Source: Flammeovirga pacifica
GTDB lineage: Bacteria > Bacteroidota > Bacteroidia > Cytophagales > Flammeovirgaceae
Length of the DNA: 64,000 bases
Direction of reading: 5' to 3'
NCBI RefSeq assembly: GCF_000807855.2
Contig: NZ_JRYR02000001.1
Location: forward strand, 1,295,881 to 1,359,880
Shown: positions 15,393-22,994 of the stretch, in pieces
Layout: the number at the start of each line of letters is the position of its first letter
Numbering within the stretch: position 1 is the first letter of the stretch
Notes under the pieces: model-generated
The model's database searches: none
Told to the model about the DNA's origin: nothing
Seen by the model: the letters and a program-made list of their open reading frames with translations, nothing else
Translations under genes and position numbers: made by a program

Positions 15393-16760
15393 ATGTATTA
15401 TGATCTAGCATTTGGTATTGTTTCGTCTCAAGAAAAGAAACTCACGCCAGTTGAAATCGACCAACTATTAGCCAAAGGATACTTCAGGCATTCTTTAAAT
15501 ATGGCTTCTTACGAAATGATGTACTTTGACGACAAGATGCAAGGAGTACTACCATTGCGTTGTCGTATGCAAGAAAATATGCTATCAAAGTCTTCTCGTA
15601 AGAAAATCAGACAAATAAAAAACAAATTTAATGTTGTCATTGAACCATTAAATTTAACTGAAGCACACAAGAAATTATTTACCGACTACCGTAAAGAAAG
15701 ATTTGACGAGGAAGAAAAATCCCTTCTACACTACTTTGGAGTGGATTCTGATCAAGACTTACCTCTTATTCCATTTGACACCTACCAAGTAAGTTTTTAT
15801 TTAGACAATCAATTAGCTGCAGCAAGTTTCTTTGACGTTGGAGATAAAGCATTATCCAGTTTAATGGCCATTTACGACAAAGATTTTAAGGAATACGGTT
15901 TAGGCTATATTTCTATGCTTTTTGAAATTGAATGGGCTCAAGAGCAGCAAATGGAGTTTTATTATCCTGGATACACTTTAGACATGCCATCATGCTTTGA
16001 TTACAAATTAAGGCTACCTAATGTAGAATTCTTTGATTGGAACAATGAATGGTTAACATGGGATAATATTGATTTAAAGTCAACTAAAAGATACAAAACC
16101 TTACATTCAATAAATCACATTATTGAAGAAGTAAATAACTTATGTATTGTAAAAGGTAAAGTTGCTGAAGAACAAAACTTCTTTTCTAGTATGTGGCATG
16201 ATATGTTTGAGTTTACTCAAGCTGTTGAAGCCCCTATTTATGCATCTTACCCTATTGGTAGTTACCATCAAATGATCATCATCTATTTACCGGATGAAGA
16301 CACATTCTTGGTAAAACCTCATTTATTTAAATTTGACTCTGGTTTACCCGAATCTTTAAAAACAAACAACCCAGAGGATATTGCCTTATTTATAGGTGCT
16401 TATTTTGCACACCTACAACTTATTGATGTTCGTTTAACTACTGCATTAGATAATTTCCTTGCTATACTTAAAGGATCTAATATCGAATTTGATGTGGTGG
16501 AAACTTTAGGCAATGCAGCAAGACATCCAAACTACAAATGGATTTCTTTAAGAAAAGAAGATTCTCAATGGATGGTGATGCCTCTTTGGGATGAAAAGAA
16601 AAAAATGTACCTTTTTCACCCTATGATTTTCAAACATGATCAAAACAGATGGGTATCTCCTTTTGGATTATGTTCTGATGCTATCGCCATTTTAAAAATC
16701 TCTGATTATATTTGTTCAAAAGAAGATAACTGGCACAACTTATTGTCAGAAAATGATTGA
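15393..16760 (+). CDS. Arginyl/leucyl-tRNA-protein transferase-like protein with C-terminal extension
   Basis: Residues about 25-215 resemble ATE1/Bpt aminoacyl-tRNA-protein transferases, which add an amino acid to protein N termini for N-degron recognition. Matching segments are the GYFRHSLNMAS and GVLPLRCRMQ region, then SKSSRKKIRQIK, and the GNAT-like core with AAASFFDVGDKALSSLMAIY, EYGLGYISMLFEIEWAQE and FYYPGYTLDMPSCFDYK. The N-terminal cysteine cluster of eukaryotic and Bpt enzymes is not visible, so activity is uncertain. The remaining 240 residues are unrecognised. The next gene follows after 15 bases and is probably co-transcribed. Confidence 0.6.
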   Translation: MYYDLAFGIVSSQEKKLTPVEIDQLLAKGYFRHSLNMASYEMMYFDDKMQGVLPLRCRMQENMLSKSSRKKIRQIKNKFNVVIEPLNLTEAHKKLFTDYRKERFDEEEKSLLHYFGVDSDQDLPLIPFDTYQVSFYLDNQLAAASFFDVGDKALSSLMAIYDKDFKEYGLGYISMLFEIEWAQEQQMEFYYPGYTLDMPSCFDYKLRLPNVEFFDWNNEWLTWDNIDLKSTKRYKTLHSINHIIEEVNNLCIVKGKVAEEQNFFSSMWHDMFEFTQAVEAPIYASYPIGSYHQMIIIYLPDEDTFLVKPHLFKFDSGLPESLKTNNPEDIALFIGAYFAHLQLIDVRLTTALDNFLAILKGSNIEFDVVETLGNAARHPNYKWISLRKEDSQWMVMPLWDEKKKMYLFHPMIFKHDQNRWVSPFGLCSDAIAILKISDYICSKEDNWHNLLSEND

Positions 16761-16775
16761 AACTAATCATTACTA

Positions 16776-17354
16776 ATGAGCATTCAAGATAATTACAGTT
16801 TTTTAGAACATATAGCAGACACAACAGAGGTTAATAACATCAGCTTTGATAATTGGCAACAGTTAAACTCTCATACCATTATCAGTATGGCGAGAAAGTT
16901 TTTAATCGAGAAAAATATTACCGTTAGAAAAATCCCTCTTAAAACCATATACGCTTTTATCACTGATAGTGGTTTAGAAAGCTTACCTAAACAACAACAA
17001 AGATGGGCTATCCTTTTTTCTAACGCCGTCACTTATAAAAATCCGTGCAAACAACATCTTACTTTAGTTAAAATACTAAGAGATGCCTCTTTAGAAGAAG
17101 TAGAAATTCTCCATTACCTTAAAAAAATCTCCTTTATTGAGTACGAAACTTCAAGAATTTGGATCAAAATTAAAGGTATTGAACAATGGGCTCTTCAAAC
17201 ATTAGATTGCTCTGGAATTGATATTGAAATAATACTTGAAAACTTATTGATGAAACGTCTTATCGAAATTTCTAACTCTGGGGAAGAGATGAGAATCGCT
17301 CCTTTGGGAATGCATTTCATTTTAGAATGTGAAAAGCCGTTTGGATTGAGTTAA
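16776..17354 (+). CDS. Uncharacterised protein, weakly DUF4393 (Abi-alpha)-like
   Basis: This soluble, mostly helical protein of 192 residues has no signal peptide or membrane segment. A central stretch (QQRWAILFSNAVTY, then LTLVKILRDASLEEVEIL) and the C-terminal RIAPLGMHFILEC recall the layout of DUF4393/Abi-alpha proteins: a tryptophan-led helix, 'sL-eea-iL', then a final 'tplG--Fi--c'. That resemblance is weak and would need a profile search. It probably forms a two-gene operon with the transferase-like gene. Confidence 0.5.
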   Translation: MSIQDNYSFLEHIADTTEVNNISFDNWQQLNSHTIISMARKFLIEKNITVRKIPLKTIYAFITDSGLESLPKQQQRWAILFSNAVTYKNPCKQHLTLVKILRDASLEEVEILHYLKKISFIEYETSRIWIKIKGIEQWALQTLDCSGIDIEIILENLLMKRLIEISNSGEEMRIAPLGMHFILECEKPFGLS

Positions 17355-17460
17355 AATAAGTAATAAATAATAGGTAATAGGTTTCACCTGAATGATCACT
17401 AATTAAATACATGACACCTATTGACCAATATCATGACTTATACTAAAAAAATATAATTAA

Positions 17461-17495
17461 AAACCTCCTGGTAGCTAAGTTATCAGGAGGTTTTT
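17461..17495. terminator. Bidirectional terminator
   Basis: AAACCTCCTG (17461-17470) pairs with CAGGAGGTTT (17484-17493), with an A-rich left flank and T-rich right flank. It serves the converging 16776-17354 and 17503-18750 genes. Confidence 0.85.
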
Positions 17496-17502
17496 GCTTT
17501 AG

Positions 17503-18750
17503 TTAAAAATACTCATTAAGATTTAGGTAAAAAGCTCCGGCACCATCAGATCCCCAACCATAATCAAGTGCTAGATTGGTTCTTGATTTCTTATTAATCA
17601 TTACCCTAACACCTACACCAGCCGCTGCCTTTAGATGTTCAAATAATTTCACTTTTAAATCATGAGACGACACTGTGGTACAGTTGGCAAAAACAACGGC
17701 TCCGAACAAGTCTTTGTTACGTTCTATAATAGGTACAGGAATTCTCCATTCTACCTCAGTATAAAACATATCGTTTCCTCTAAACCTACCTTGTGGAAAG
17801 GCTCTGCCTGATCTTCCCATCTGATCCCATCCTATAGAAGGCAATGCCATATAAGGTAAATTACCAGAAGTATGGAAATTACCATAAGACCATATCGCTA
17901 AAATATTCCTCGGGTTCTTTTTAGAAAGGCTGAAATAATCTCTATATTCTAACCATAATGTACTTGCTGATTGATCACTTCCCATCCAAGTGGGCATATA
18001 TTTAAACTGTGCATTTACAAACCTACCTTTATATGGATTGGCTACATTATCTCTACTATCGTACACTGCATTAAATGAGACACCTGAGGTGGTATATCCT
18101 TCATGATCAAACCCATGTTTTTGACTGTATGCATAATGGTTTGTAATGACTGGAGGATCACTGTCTAAATCTAACATCTGATCTTTAATATTAGAGTACA
18201 TATCTAAATGATATCCCAAACCTAGATAGATATTGGGCTTAATTTGTTTTAATGCTGTTTGATGAAACCTTATCAAGTCAAACTCCATCAGCTCTCCTTC
18301 ATTGACTCCATCCTTATAATCCCCAAGTTGAAAATTACCATCACTGTTTACTAAAATATCAGATTGAGGCCCTGTTCCTAACCCAAAAGTAGGTTGAGAA
18401 GAGAAAAATAGACGCCAATCCCCTTGAAAAAACCACTCATTATTTGCTGAGTATGTATTAGACTTGATGGTAAACATTAATTGTTTTTGAGTGGTATGTG
18501 TAGCAGATAGCATAGCATTTGACATCTTTGTTGTTTTTGGATCTCCAAGATACATACCTCCTGAAGCTGCAAATCCATAAATGAAACCAAAAGCTGGATT
18601 GGACGCCAAAACTGGTAAAGGAGCCATGTACAACTGCCCTTGCTTCACTTCTTGGCTTTTTTTCTTATTATTCTCCTCTTCATCTTCTTGTGCATGTACA
18701 CAAAATGATAGGAAACATAACAATGCGATAGTTCTTTTCGTAATCTTCAT
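17503..18750 (-). CDS. BamA/TamA-like outer-membrane beta-barrel protein
   Basis: A signal peptide (TIALLCFLSFCVHAQ) is followed by a charged linker (EDEEENNKKKSQE) and then a bacterial surface antigen-type barrel from about residue 45 to the C-terminal Phe (LNLNEYF), the end expected for BAM-inserted proteins. The segments PLPVLASNPAFGFIYG, YDSRDNVANPYKGRF and AAGVGVRVMINKKSRTNLAL match the Omp85-like barrel family. No POTRA domains are present, so it is not the essential BamA. Its role is unknown; related proteins are small outer-membrane transporters or lipases' partners. Confidence 0.8.
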   Translation of the reverse strand: MKITKRTIALLCFLSFCVHAQEDEEENNKKKSQEVKQGQLYMAPLPVLASNPAFGFIYGFAASGGMYLGDPKTTKMSNAMLSATHTTQKQLMFTIKSNTYSANNEWFFQGDWRLFFSSQPTFGLGTGPQSDILVNSDGNFQLGDYKDGVNEGELMEFDLIRFHQTALKQIKPNIYLGLGYHLDMYSNIKDQMLDLDSDPPVITNHYAYSQKHGFDHEGYTTSGVSFNAVYDSRDNVANPYKGRFVNAQFKYMPTWMGSDQSASTLWLEYRDYFSLSKKNPRNILAIWSYGNFHTSGNLPYMALPSIGWDQMGRSGRAFPQGRFRGNDMFYTEVEWRIPVPIIERNKDLFGAVVFANCTTVSSHDLKVKLFEHLKAAAGVGVRVMINKKSRTNLALDYGWGSDGAGAFYLNLNEYF

Positions 18751-19288
18751 TTGATTTTAGCTTATTTAAAAATTTATTAATGCAAGTAATCTCACCTCTC
18801 ATTGATCATTCTACTCCTCGTTTCTTGTTAGATCATATGATGGGTTTACCCTCTTTATTCAAAAAATGAGTTGATGTCTAAAAAAAATTTGAACACTGTT
18901 TCAAACTTTTAACAATTCAACTTATTATTTACCCTCCTCAAGTCAACTGCTATCAATACATCGTAATGCTTTTGACCTATTTCATATATTTTAAATTGTA
19001 TTTGACCTATTTTTGTGTTTTTAGGTCATTTTTAATGCGTTTTAAATCAAAACTATTCATTAAAGTTGGAAGATTAGGGTGATTAATAATTTTTAAAACA
19101 ACTTTGATAATTTTCACAACAACAATGTTACATCCATATAGTTAAAACAAGCACTTGAAGTGAATACTACTCCTACTTTAGACAATTTTGAAATGATGCT
19201 ACAAACTAGAAGACTAACGGTACTATTTATTTAAGACTGATATATGTCGGTTTAATAAAGCGATTGTAGGATTTAAAGTAAAAAAAAT
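18751..19288. other. Intergenic region with a TGACCTA motif cluster
   Basis: No convincing gene lies here. TTTGACCTAT occurs at 18971-18980 and again at 19001-19010, exactly 30 bases apart, and an inverted TAGGTCA follows at about 19021. A TAnnTTTG-like TATTTTTG (19008-19015) overlaps the second copy. This could be an operator/promoter region, but no rightward gene starts nearby. A short open frame at about 19140-19230 (LKQALEVNTTPTLDNFEMM) may be a gene remnant. Confidence 0.4.
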
Positions 19289-19310
19289 GCCTCTTCTATT
19301 GTAGAGAGGC
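19289..19310. terminator. Possible terminator
   Basis: GCCTCT (19289-19294) pairs with AGAGGC (19305-19310), with seven As on the left and TTT on the right. It lies 66 bases beyond the lpd terminator and could be a second stop for leftward transcription. Confidence 0.5.
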
Positions 19311-19365
19311 TTTCTAATTTCAATAAGTTGATGGGTAGTTCTAACAACATTTGCTGAAGATTAAA

Positions 19366-19395
19366 ACAAAAAAAAGGCCACCATTATGGTGACCT
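19366..19395 (-). terminator. Terminator after lpd
   Basis: AGG-C-CACC (19375-19382) pairs with GGTG-A-CCT (19388-19395) with one mismatch, and the + strand shows an A-tract to its left (19368-19375), giving a U-tract in the leftward transcript. Confidence 0.65.
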
Positions 19396-19417
19396 CAATC
19401 TATATATAATTTTTCGA

Positions 19418-20812
19418 TTACATATTCAATGCTCTGTCTCCTGTTGCAGCTAAACAAGCTTCTTTAATTGCTTCAGAATACGTTGGGTGAGCATGTGACA
19501 TTCTAGAGATATCTTCAGCAGATGCTCTATATTCCATTGCCACAACACCTTCAGATATCATATCGGCAGCTCTAGGGCCAATAATATGCATACCTAAAAT
19601 CTCATCTGTTTCCTTATCAGCTAGAACTTTTACTAGACCATCAATATCCATTGATGCTCTTGCTCTACCTGAAGCTCTGAATGGGAAAGAACCTGCTTTG
19701 AATGCTCTTTTTGATTCTTTCAACTCTTGTTCAGTATATCCAACAGAAGCTACTTCTGGCCAAGTGTAAACAACACCAGGAATCAATTTATAATTGATAT
19801 GTGGTTTTTGACCGTTGATATGTTCAGCAACAAAAACACCTTCTTCTTCTGCTTTATGTGCTAACATTGCTCCTTTGATCACATCACCGATAGCATAAAC
19901 ACCTTCTACAGAAGTCTCAAGGTTTTCATTTACTTCAATTCTTCCTTTATCATCTAACTTACCACCGATTTCCTCAAATTTAAGTTTATCAGTATAAGGT
20001 TTACGACCAATAGAAACTAAGCAGTAATCTCCTTTAATTTCTACTTCTTTTCCTTTTTTATCAGTTGCTTTTACAACAACCTCTTCTCCTTCAACTTTTA
20101 CTGACTCTACTTTAGTTTTCAAGTTGAATTTAAATCCTTCTTTCTTTAATACTCTTTGCATCTCTTTGCCCATCGCTACATCCATAGTTGGGATAAGAGC
20201 ATCAGCATATTCAACTACTGTTACATCAGCACCTAAACGAGCATATACAGAACCTAACTCAAGACCAATTACACCACCACCAATGACGATTAGGTGTTTT
20301 GGAATTTCTTTTAATTCTAAAGCTTCTGTAGAAGTAATTACTCTTTTCTTATCAAATTCGATAAAAGGCAACATTACTGGCTTAGAACCTGTAGCAATAA
20401 TTGTCTTCTTAGAGTTAATTACTTTTGATTCTTCACCATCGATTTTAATTGTGCTCTTGTCAACAAAAGAACCAAAACCTTGGTAAACATCAATATTATT
20501 TTTTTTCATCAAAAAGCCGATACCATCTGTAGTCTGTTTCACTACCTCTCCTTTTCTAGCGATCATTTTACCAAAATCGATCTTTGGAGTTTCTACTTCA
20601 AGACCATGATCAGCAAAGCGATGAATTGCTTGATGATATAATTCTGAAGAATCAAGTAATGCTTTTGATGGAATACATCCAACATTTAAACAAGTTCCGC
20701 CTAAAGTAGAATATTTTTCAATTAAAGCTACTTTCATTCCTAATTGTGAGGCTCTAATAGCTGCAATATATCCTCCAGGACCAGAACCGATAACTGTTAA
20801 GTCGTATATCAT
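19418..20812 (-). CDS. lpdA: Dihydrolipoyl dehydrogenase (E3)
   Basis: E3 reoxidises the lipoyl groups of 2-oxo acid dehydrogenases with NAD. The N-terminal FAD motif (VIGSGPGGYIAAIRA), the redox disulfide GGTCLNVGCIPSKALL, the NAD motif (VIGGGVIGLELGSVYARLG), the second FAD contact (VYAIGDVIKGAMLAHKAEEEG) and the C-terminal catalytic HAHPTYSEAIKE are all present. Length 464 is standard. It lies downstream of sucA-GNAT-sucB, so it probably serves the 2-oxoglutarate complex. A hairpin in the 126-base gap after sucB may tune its expression. Confidence 0.97.
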   Translation of the reverse strand: MIYDLTVIGSGPGGYIAAIRASQLGMKVALIEKYSTLGGTCLNVGCIPSKALLDSSELYHQAIHRFADHGLEVETPKIDFGKMIARKGEVVKQTTDGIGFLMKKNNIDVYQGFGSFVDKSTIKIDGEESKVINSKKTIIATGSKPVMLPFIEFDKKRVITSTEALELKEIPKHLIVIGGGVIGLELGSVYARLGADVTVVEYADALIPTMDVAMGKEMQRVLKKEGFKFNLKTKVESVKVEGEEVVVKATDKKGKEVEIKGDYCLVSIGRKPYTDKLKFEEIGGKLDDKGRIEVNENLETSVEGVYAIGDVIKGAMLAHKAEEEGVFVAEHINGQKPHINYKLIPGVVYTWPEVASVGYTEQELKESKRAFKAGSFPFRASGRARASMDIDGLVKVLADKETDEILGMHIIGPRAADMISEGVVAMEYRASAEDISRMSHAHPTYSEAIKEACLAATGDRALNM

Positions 20813-20896
20813 AAGTTTCCTTAATCAGGTGTTTTTTCTGAGAATCTAAGTAGTAAGCTAAAAAGATTCTATGTGTTTGTTATGTAAAATTTAAGA

Positions 20897-20922
20897 AAGG
20901 ACTACAACGTATTGTAGTCCTT
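20897..20922. terminator. Hairpin between sucB and lpd
   Basis: AAGGACTACAA (20897-20907) and TTGTAGTCCTT (20912-20922) form a perfect 11-bp stem with loop CGTA. The leftward transcript has only a moderate U-run after it, so it may act as a partial terminator or processing signal within the operon. Confidence 0.6.
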
Positions 20923-20938
20923 GAATTATGCTTATTGA

Positions 20939-22480
20939 TTAAACATCCAATAATAATCTAATTGGATCTTCTAGTAACTCTTTCACTCTTTTCAAGAAGC
21001 TTACAGATTCTCTACCGTCAATAATTCTATGGTCATATGATAAAGCCACATACATTATTGGACGAATTTGAACCTCTCCGTTAATAGCAACAGGGCGCTC
21101 AACAATGTTGTGCATTCCTAGGATAGCTGATTGTGGAGCGTTAATAATAGGAGTTGATAACATAGAACCAAATACACCACCGTTAGTGATTGTAAAAGTA
21201 CCGCCTTCCATTTCTGGAATAGTCAACTTATTATCTCTTGCTTTTAAAGCCAAACGTCTTACCTCTTTTTCGATATTTGCTAAGCTTAAAGTTTCTGCAT
21301 TTCTAATGACAGGAACTACTAAACCTTTAGGAGCAGATACAGCAATAGAGACATCACAGTATTCGTTATATACTAACTCGTTACCATCGATAAATGCGTT
21401 TACAGCAGGCCACTCTTTTAAAGCTACCGTTACTGCTTTTGTAAAGAATGACATGAAACCTAATCCGATTTCGTGCTTATCTTTAAACATCTCTTTATAT
21501 TTCTTACGAAGATCCATTACAGGCTTCATGTCTACCTCATTAAAAGTAGTCAGCATAGCTGTTTCGTTCTTCACAGAAACTAAACGACGAGAAACAGTTT
21601 TACGAAGTGCTGTCATTCTCTCTCTTCTTTGAGATCTTTCGCCTGCTGCTGCTGGAGCAGCTGCCGGAGTAGCCTCTTTAGAAGGAGCTGCCTTTTTAGG
21701 AGCAGGAGCAGCTTTTTGTGCTTTTTCAGCATCTTCTTTAGTGATTCTCCCATCAACACCTGTACCTTTTACTGTAGAAGGATCAATTCCTTTTTCAGCT
21801 AAGATTTTTGCCGCTGCTGGAGAAGCGTGACCTGTTGCATAAGTATCATTACCTGATACAGCAGTAGGTGCAGATGCAGTTGCTTGAGGTGCTTCAGATG
21901 ATGCCGCCTCAGAAGGTGCATCGCCTTCCATAATTTCTATCTTACAAATTGGAGCACCGATTTCTAAAGTATCTCCCTCTTGAGCAATTACTCTTAAAAT
22001 CCCTTGTCCTTCTGCTGTCAATTCAAATGTCGCTTTATCCGATTCGATTTCACAAAGTAGATCATCTAATTCAACGAAATCGCCATCTTCTTTAGCCCAT
22101 GTTGCAATAGTAACTTCAGAGATTGATTCACCTACCGTAGGTACAACCATATCCATTACCTCACCTGTAGACTTAGGTCCTTCTGAAGAAGAAGCTGTAG
22201 CTTCAGAAGCTGCTTCAGCTGATGCTTTTGGAGCACCTTCACCTTCTTCAATAGTACAAAGAAGAGCACCAATTTCTAGAACGGCATCTTCAGTAGCAGT
22301 ATCTGCAATTTGGATTACTCCATCTGCTTCAGCTACTAATTCAAAAGTTGCTTTATCAGATTCTAGTTCACAAAGTACATCATCTAATTCAACAGTATCG
22401 CCATTTTCCACTAACCATTTTGCAACAGTTACTTCAGTGATCGACTCACCGACAGCTGGAACGGTCATTTGTAAGCTCAT
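20939..22480 (-). CDS. sucB: Dihydrolipoyllysine succinyltransferase (E2) with two lipoyl domains
   Basis: E2 moves succinyl groups to CoA in the 2-oxoglutarate dehydrogenase complex. Two lipoyl domains are visible, with lipoylated lysines in [11 protein letters not shown] (about residue 44) and [11 protein letters not shown] (about 148), joined by Ala/Ser/Glu-rich linkers. A peripheral subunit-binding domain follows ([20 protein letters not shown]), then a second Ala/Pro linker and the catalytic domain ending in [20 protein letters not shown] with the His/Asp pair. Most 2-oxoglutarate E2s carry one lipoyl domain; at 513 residues this one is correspondingly longer. It lies between the GNAT gene and lpd. 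Confidence 0.94.
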   Translation of the reverse strand: MSLQMTVPAVGESITEVTVAKWLVENGDTVELDDVLCELESDKATFELVAEADGVIQIADTATEDAVLEIGALLCTIEEGEGAPKASAEAASEATASSSEGPKSTGEVMDMVVPTVGESISEVTIATWAKEDGDFVELDDLLCEIESDKATFELTAEGQGILRVIAQEGDTLEIGAPICKIEIMEGDAPSEAASSEAPQATASAPTAVSGNDTYATGHASPAAAKILAEKGIDPSTVKGTGVDGRITKEDAEKAQKAAPAPKKAAPSKEATPAAAPAAAGERSQRRERMTALRKTVSRRLVSVKNETAMLTTFNEVDMKPVMDLRKKYKEMFKDKHEIGLGFMSFFTKAVTVALKEWPAVNAFIDGNELVYNEYCDVSIAVSAPKGLVVPVIRNAETLSLANIEKEVRRLALKARDNKLTIPEMEGGTFTITNGGVFGSMLSTPIINAPQSAILGMHNIVERPVAINGEVQIRPIMYVALSYDHRIIDGRESVSFLKRVKELLEDPIRLLLDV

Positions 22481-22496
22481 AGTTATTTTATTTTTG

Positions 22497-22520
22497 GTGG
22501 TGAAGGTTTCCCTTCACCAC
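22497..22520. other. Intercistronic hairpin between GNAT gene and sucB
   Basis: GTGGTGAAGG (22497-22506) and CCTTCACCAC (22511-22520) form a perfect 10-bp stem with a 4-base loop. In the leftward transcript it is followed by A-rich, not U-rich, RNA, so it is not a standard terminator. It may stabilise RNA ends or separate expression of sucA-GNAT from sucB. Confidence 0.7.
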
Positions 22521-22527
22521 GATAGTT

Positions 22528-22971
22528 CTAAACTAATTTTTTTCGAAATTTGAAGTGAGGTATCCCCACTTCTTCAAATTGATCTCCCTCTACAGAGTAT
22601 TCTAACTTTTCGTAGAATGTTTTTGCCACTTCTCTAGCATGAACAACGATTTCGTCGTATCCATTGTCTAAAGCAAAAACTTCTGAGAACTGCACCATCA
22701 AAGAACCTAGATTTTTACCTCTTTGGTTTTCTTTTACCGCTACTTGACGCATTTTAACTTCTTGAGGAGAAATTGGTTTTAATACAAGGCAAGCAACCAC
22801 CTCATCTTCATCGTTCATAGCCACAAAATGATGACTATCAAACTCTTCAGACAACTCCTCTTTAGAAAATTCCAACCCTAGGGGTTTTCTTAAAACCTCA
22901 TCACGTAATTCTACTGATAAAAGGTACTCCGAAGAGTCAAATGCTATTTCTTTGATAATGTTCATGATCAA
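22528..22971 (-). CDS. GNAT-family acetyltransferase inside the suc operon
   Basis: The 147-residue protein has the GNAT fold: an acceptor-side N terminus, HHFVAMNDEDEVVACLVLKP, then the acetyl-CoA motif RQVAVKENQRGKNLGSLMVQ and the C-terminal FYEKLEYSV. The substrate is unknown. It starts 23 bases after sucA and precedes sucB by about 47 bases, so it is co-expressed with the 2-oxoglutarate dehydrogenase genes. Either Met at 22971 or the one at 22965 could be the start. Confidence 0.85.
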   Translation of the reverse strand: MIMNIIKEIAFDSSEYLLSVELRDEVLRKPLGLEFSKEELSEEFDSHHFVAMNDEDEVVACLVLKPISPQEVKMRQVAVKENQRGKNLGSLMVQFSEVFALDNGYDEIVVHAREVAKTFYEKLEYSVEGDQFEEVGIPHFKFRKKLV

Positions 22972-22994
22972 ATTCTTTTATTATGGTTTCTTTC

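Noticed and set aside
20124-20486. 120-codon open frame antisense to lpd
   Set aside because: It is a shadow of the conserved lpd coding sequence, with low-complexity Ser/Ile/Thr composition.
21105-21632. 175-codon open frame antisense to sucB
   Set aside because: It lies wholly inside sucB on the other strand, has no recognisable domain or ribosome-binding site, and follows the codon structure of the real gene.
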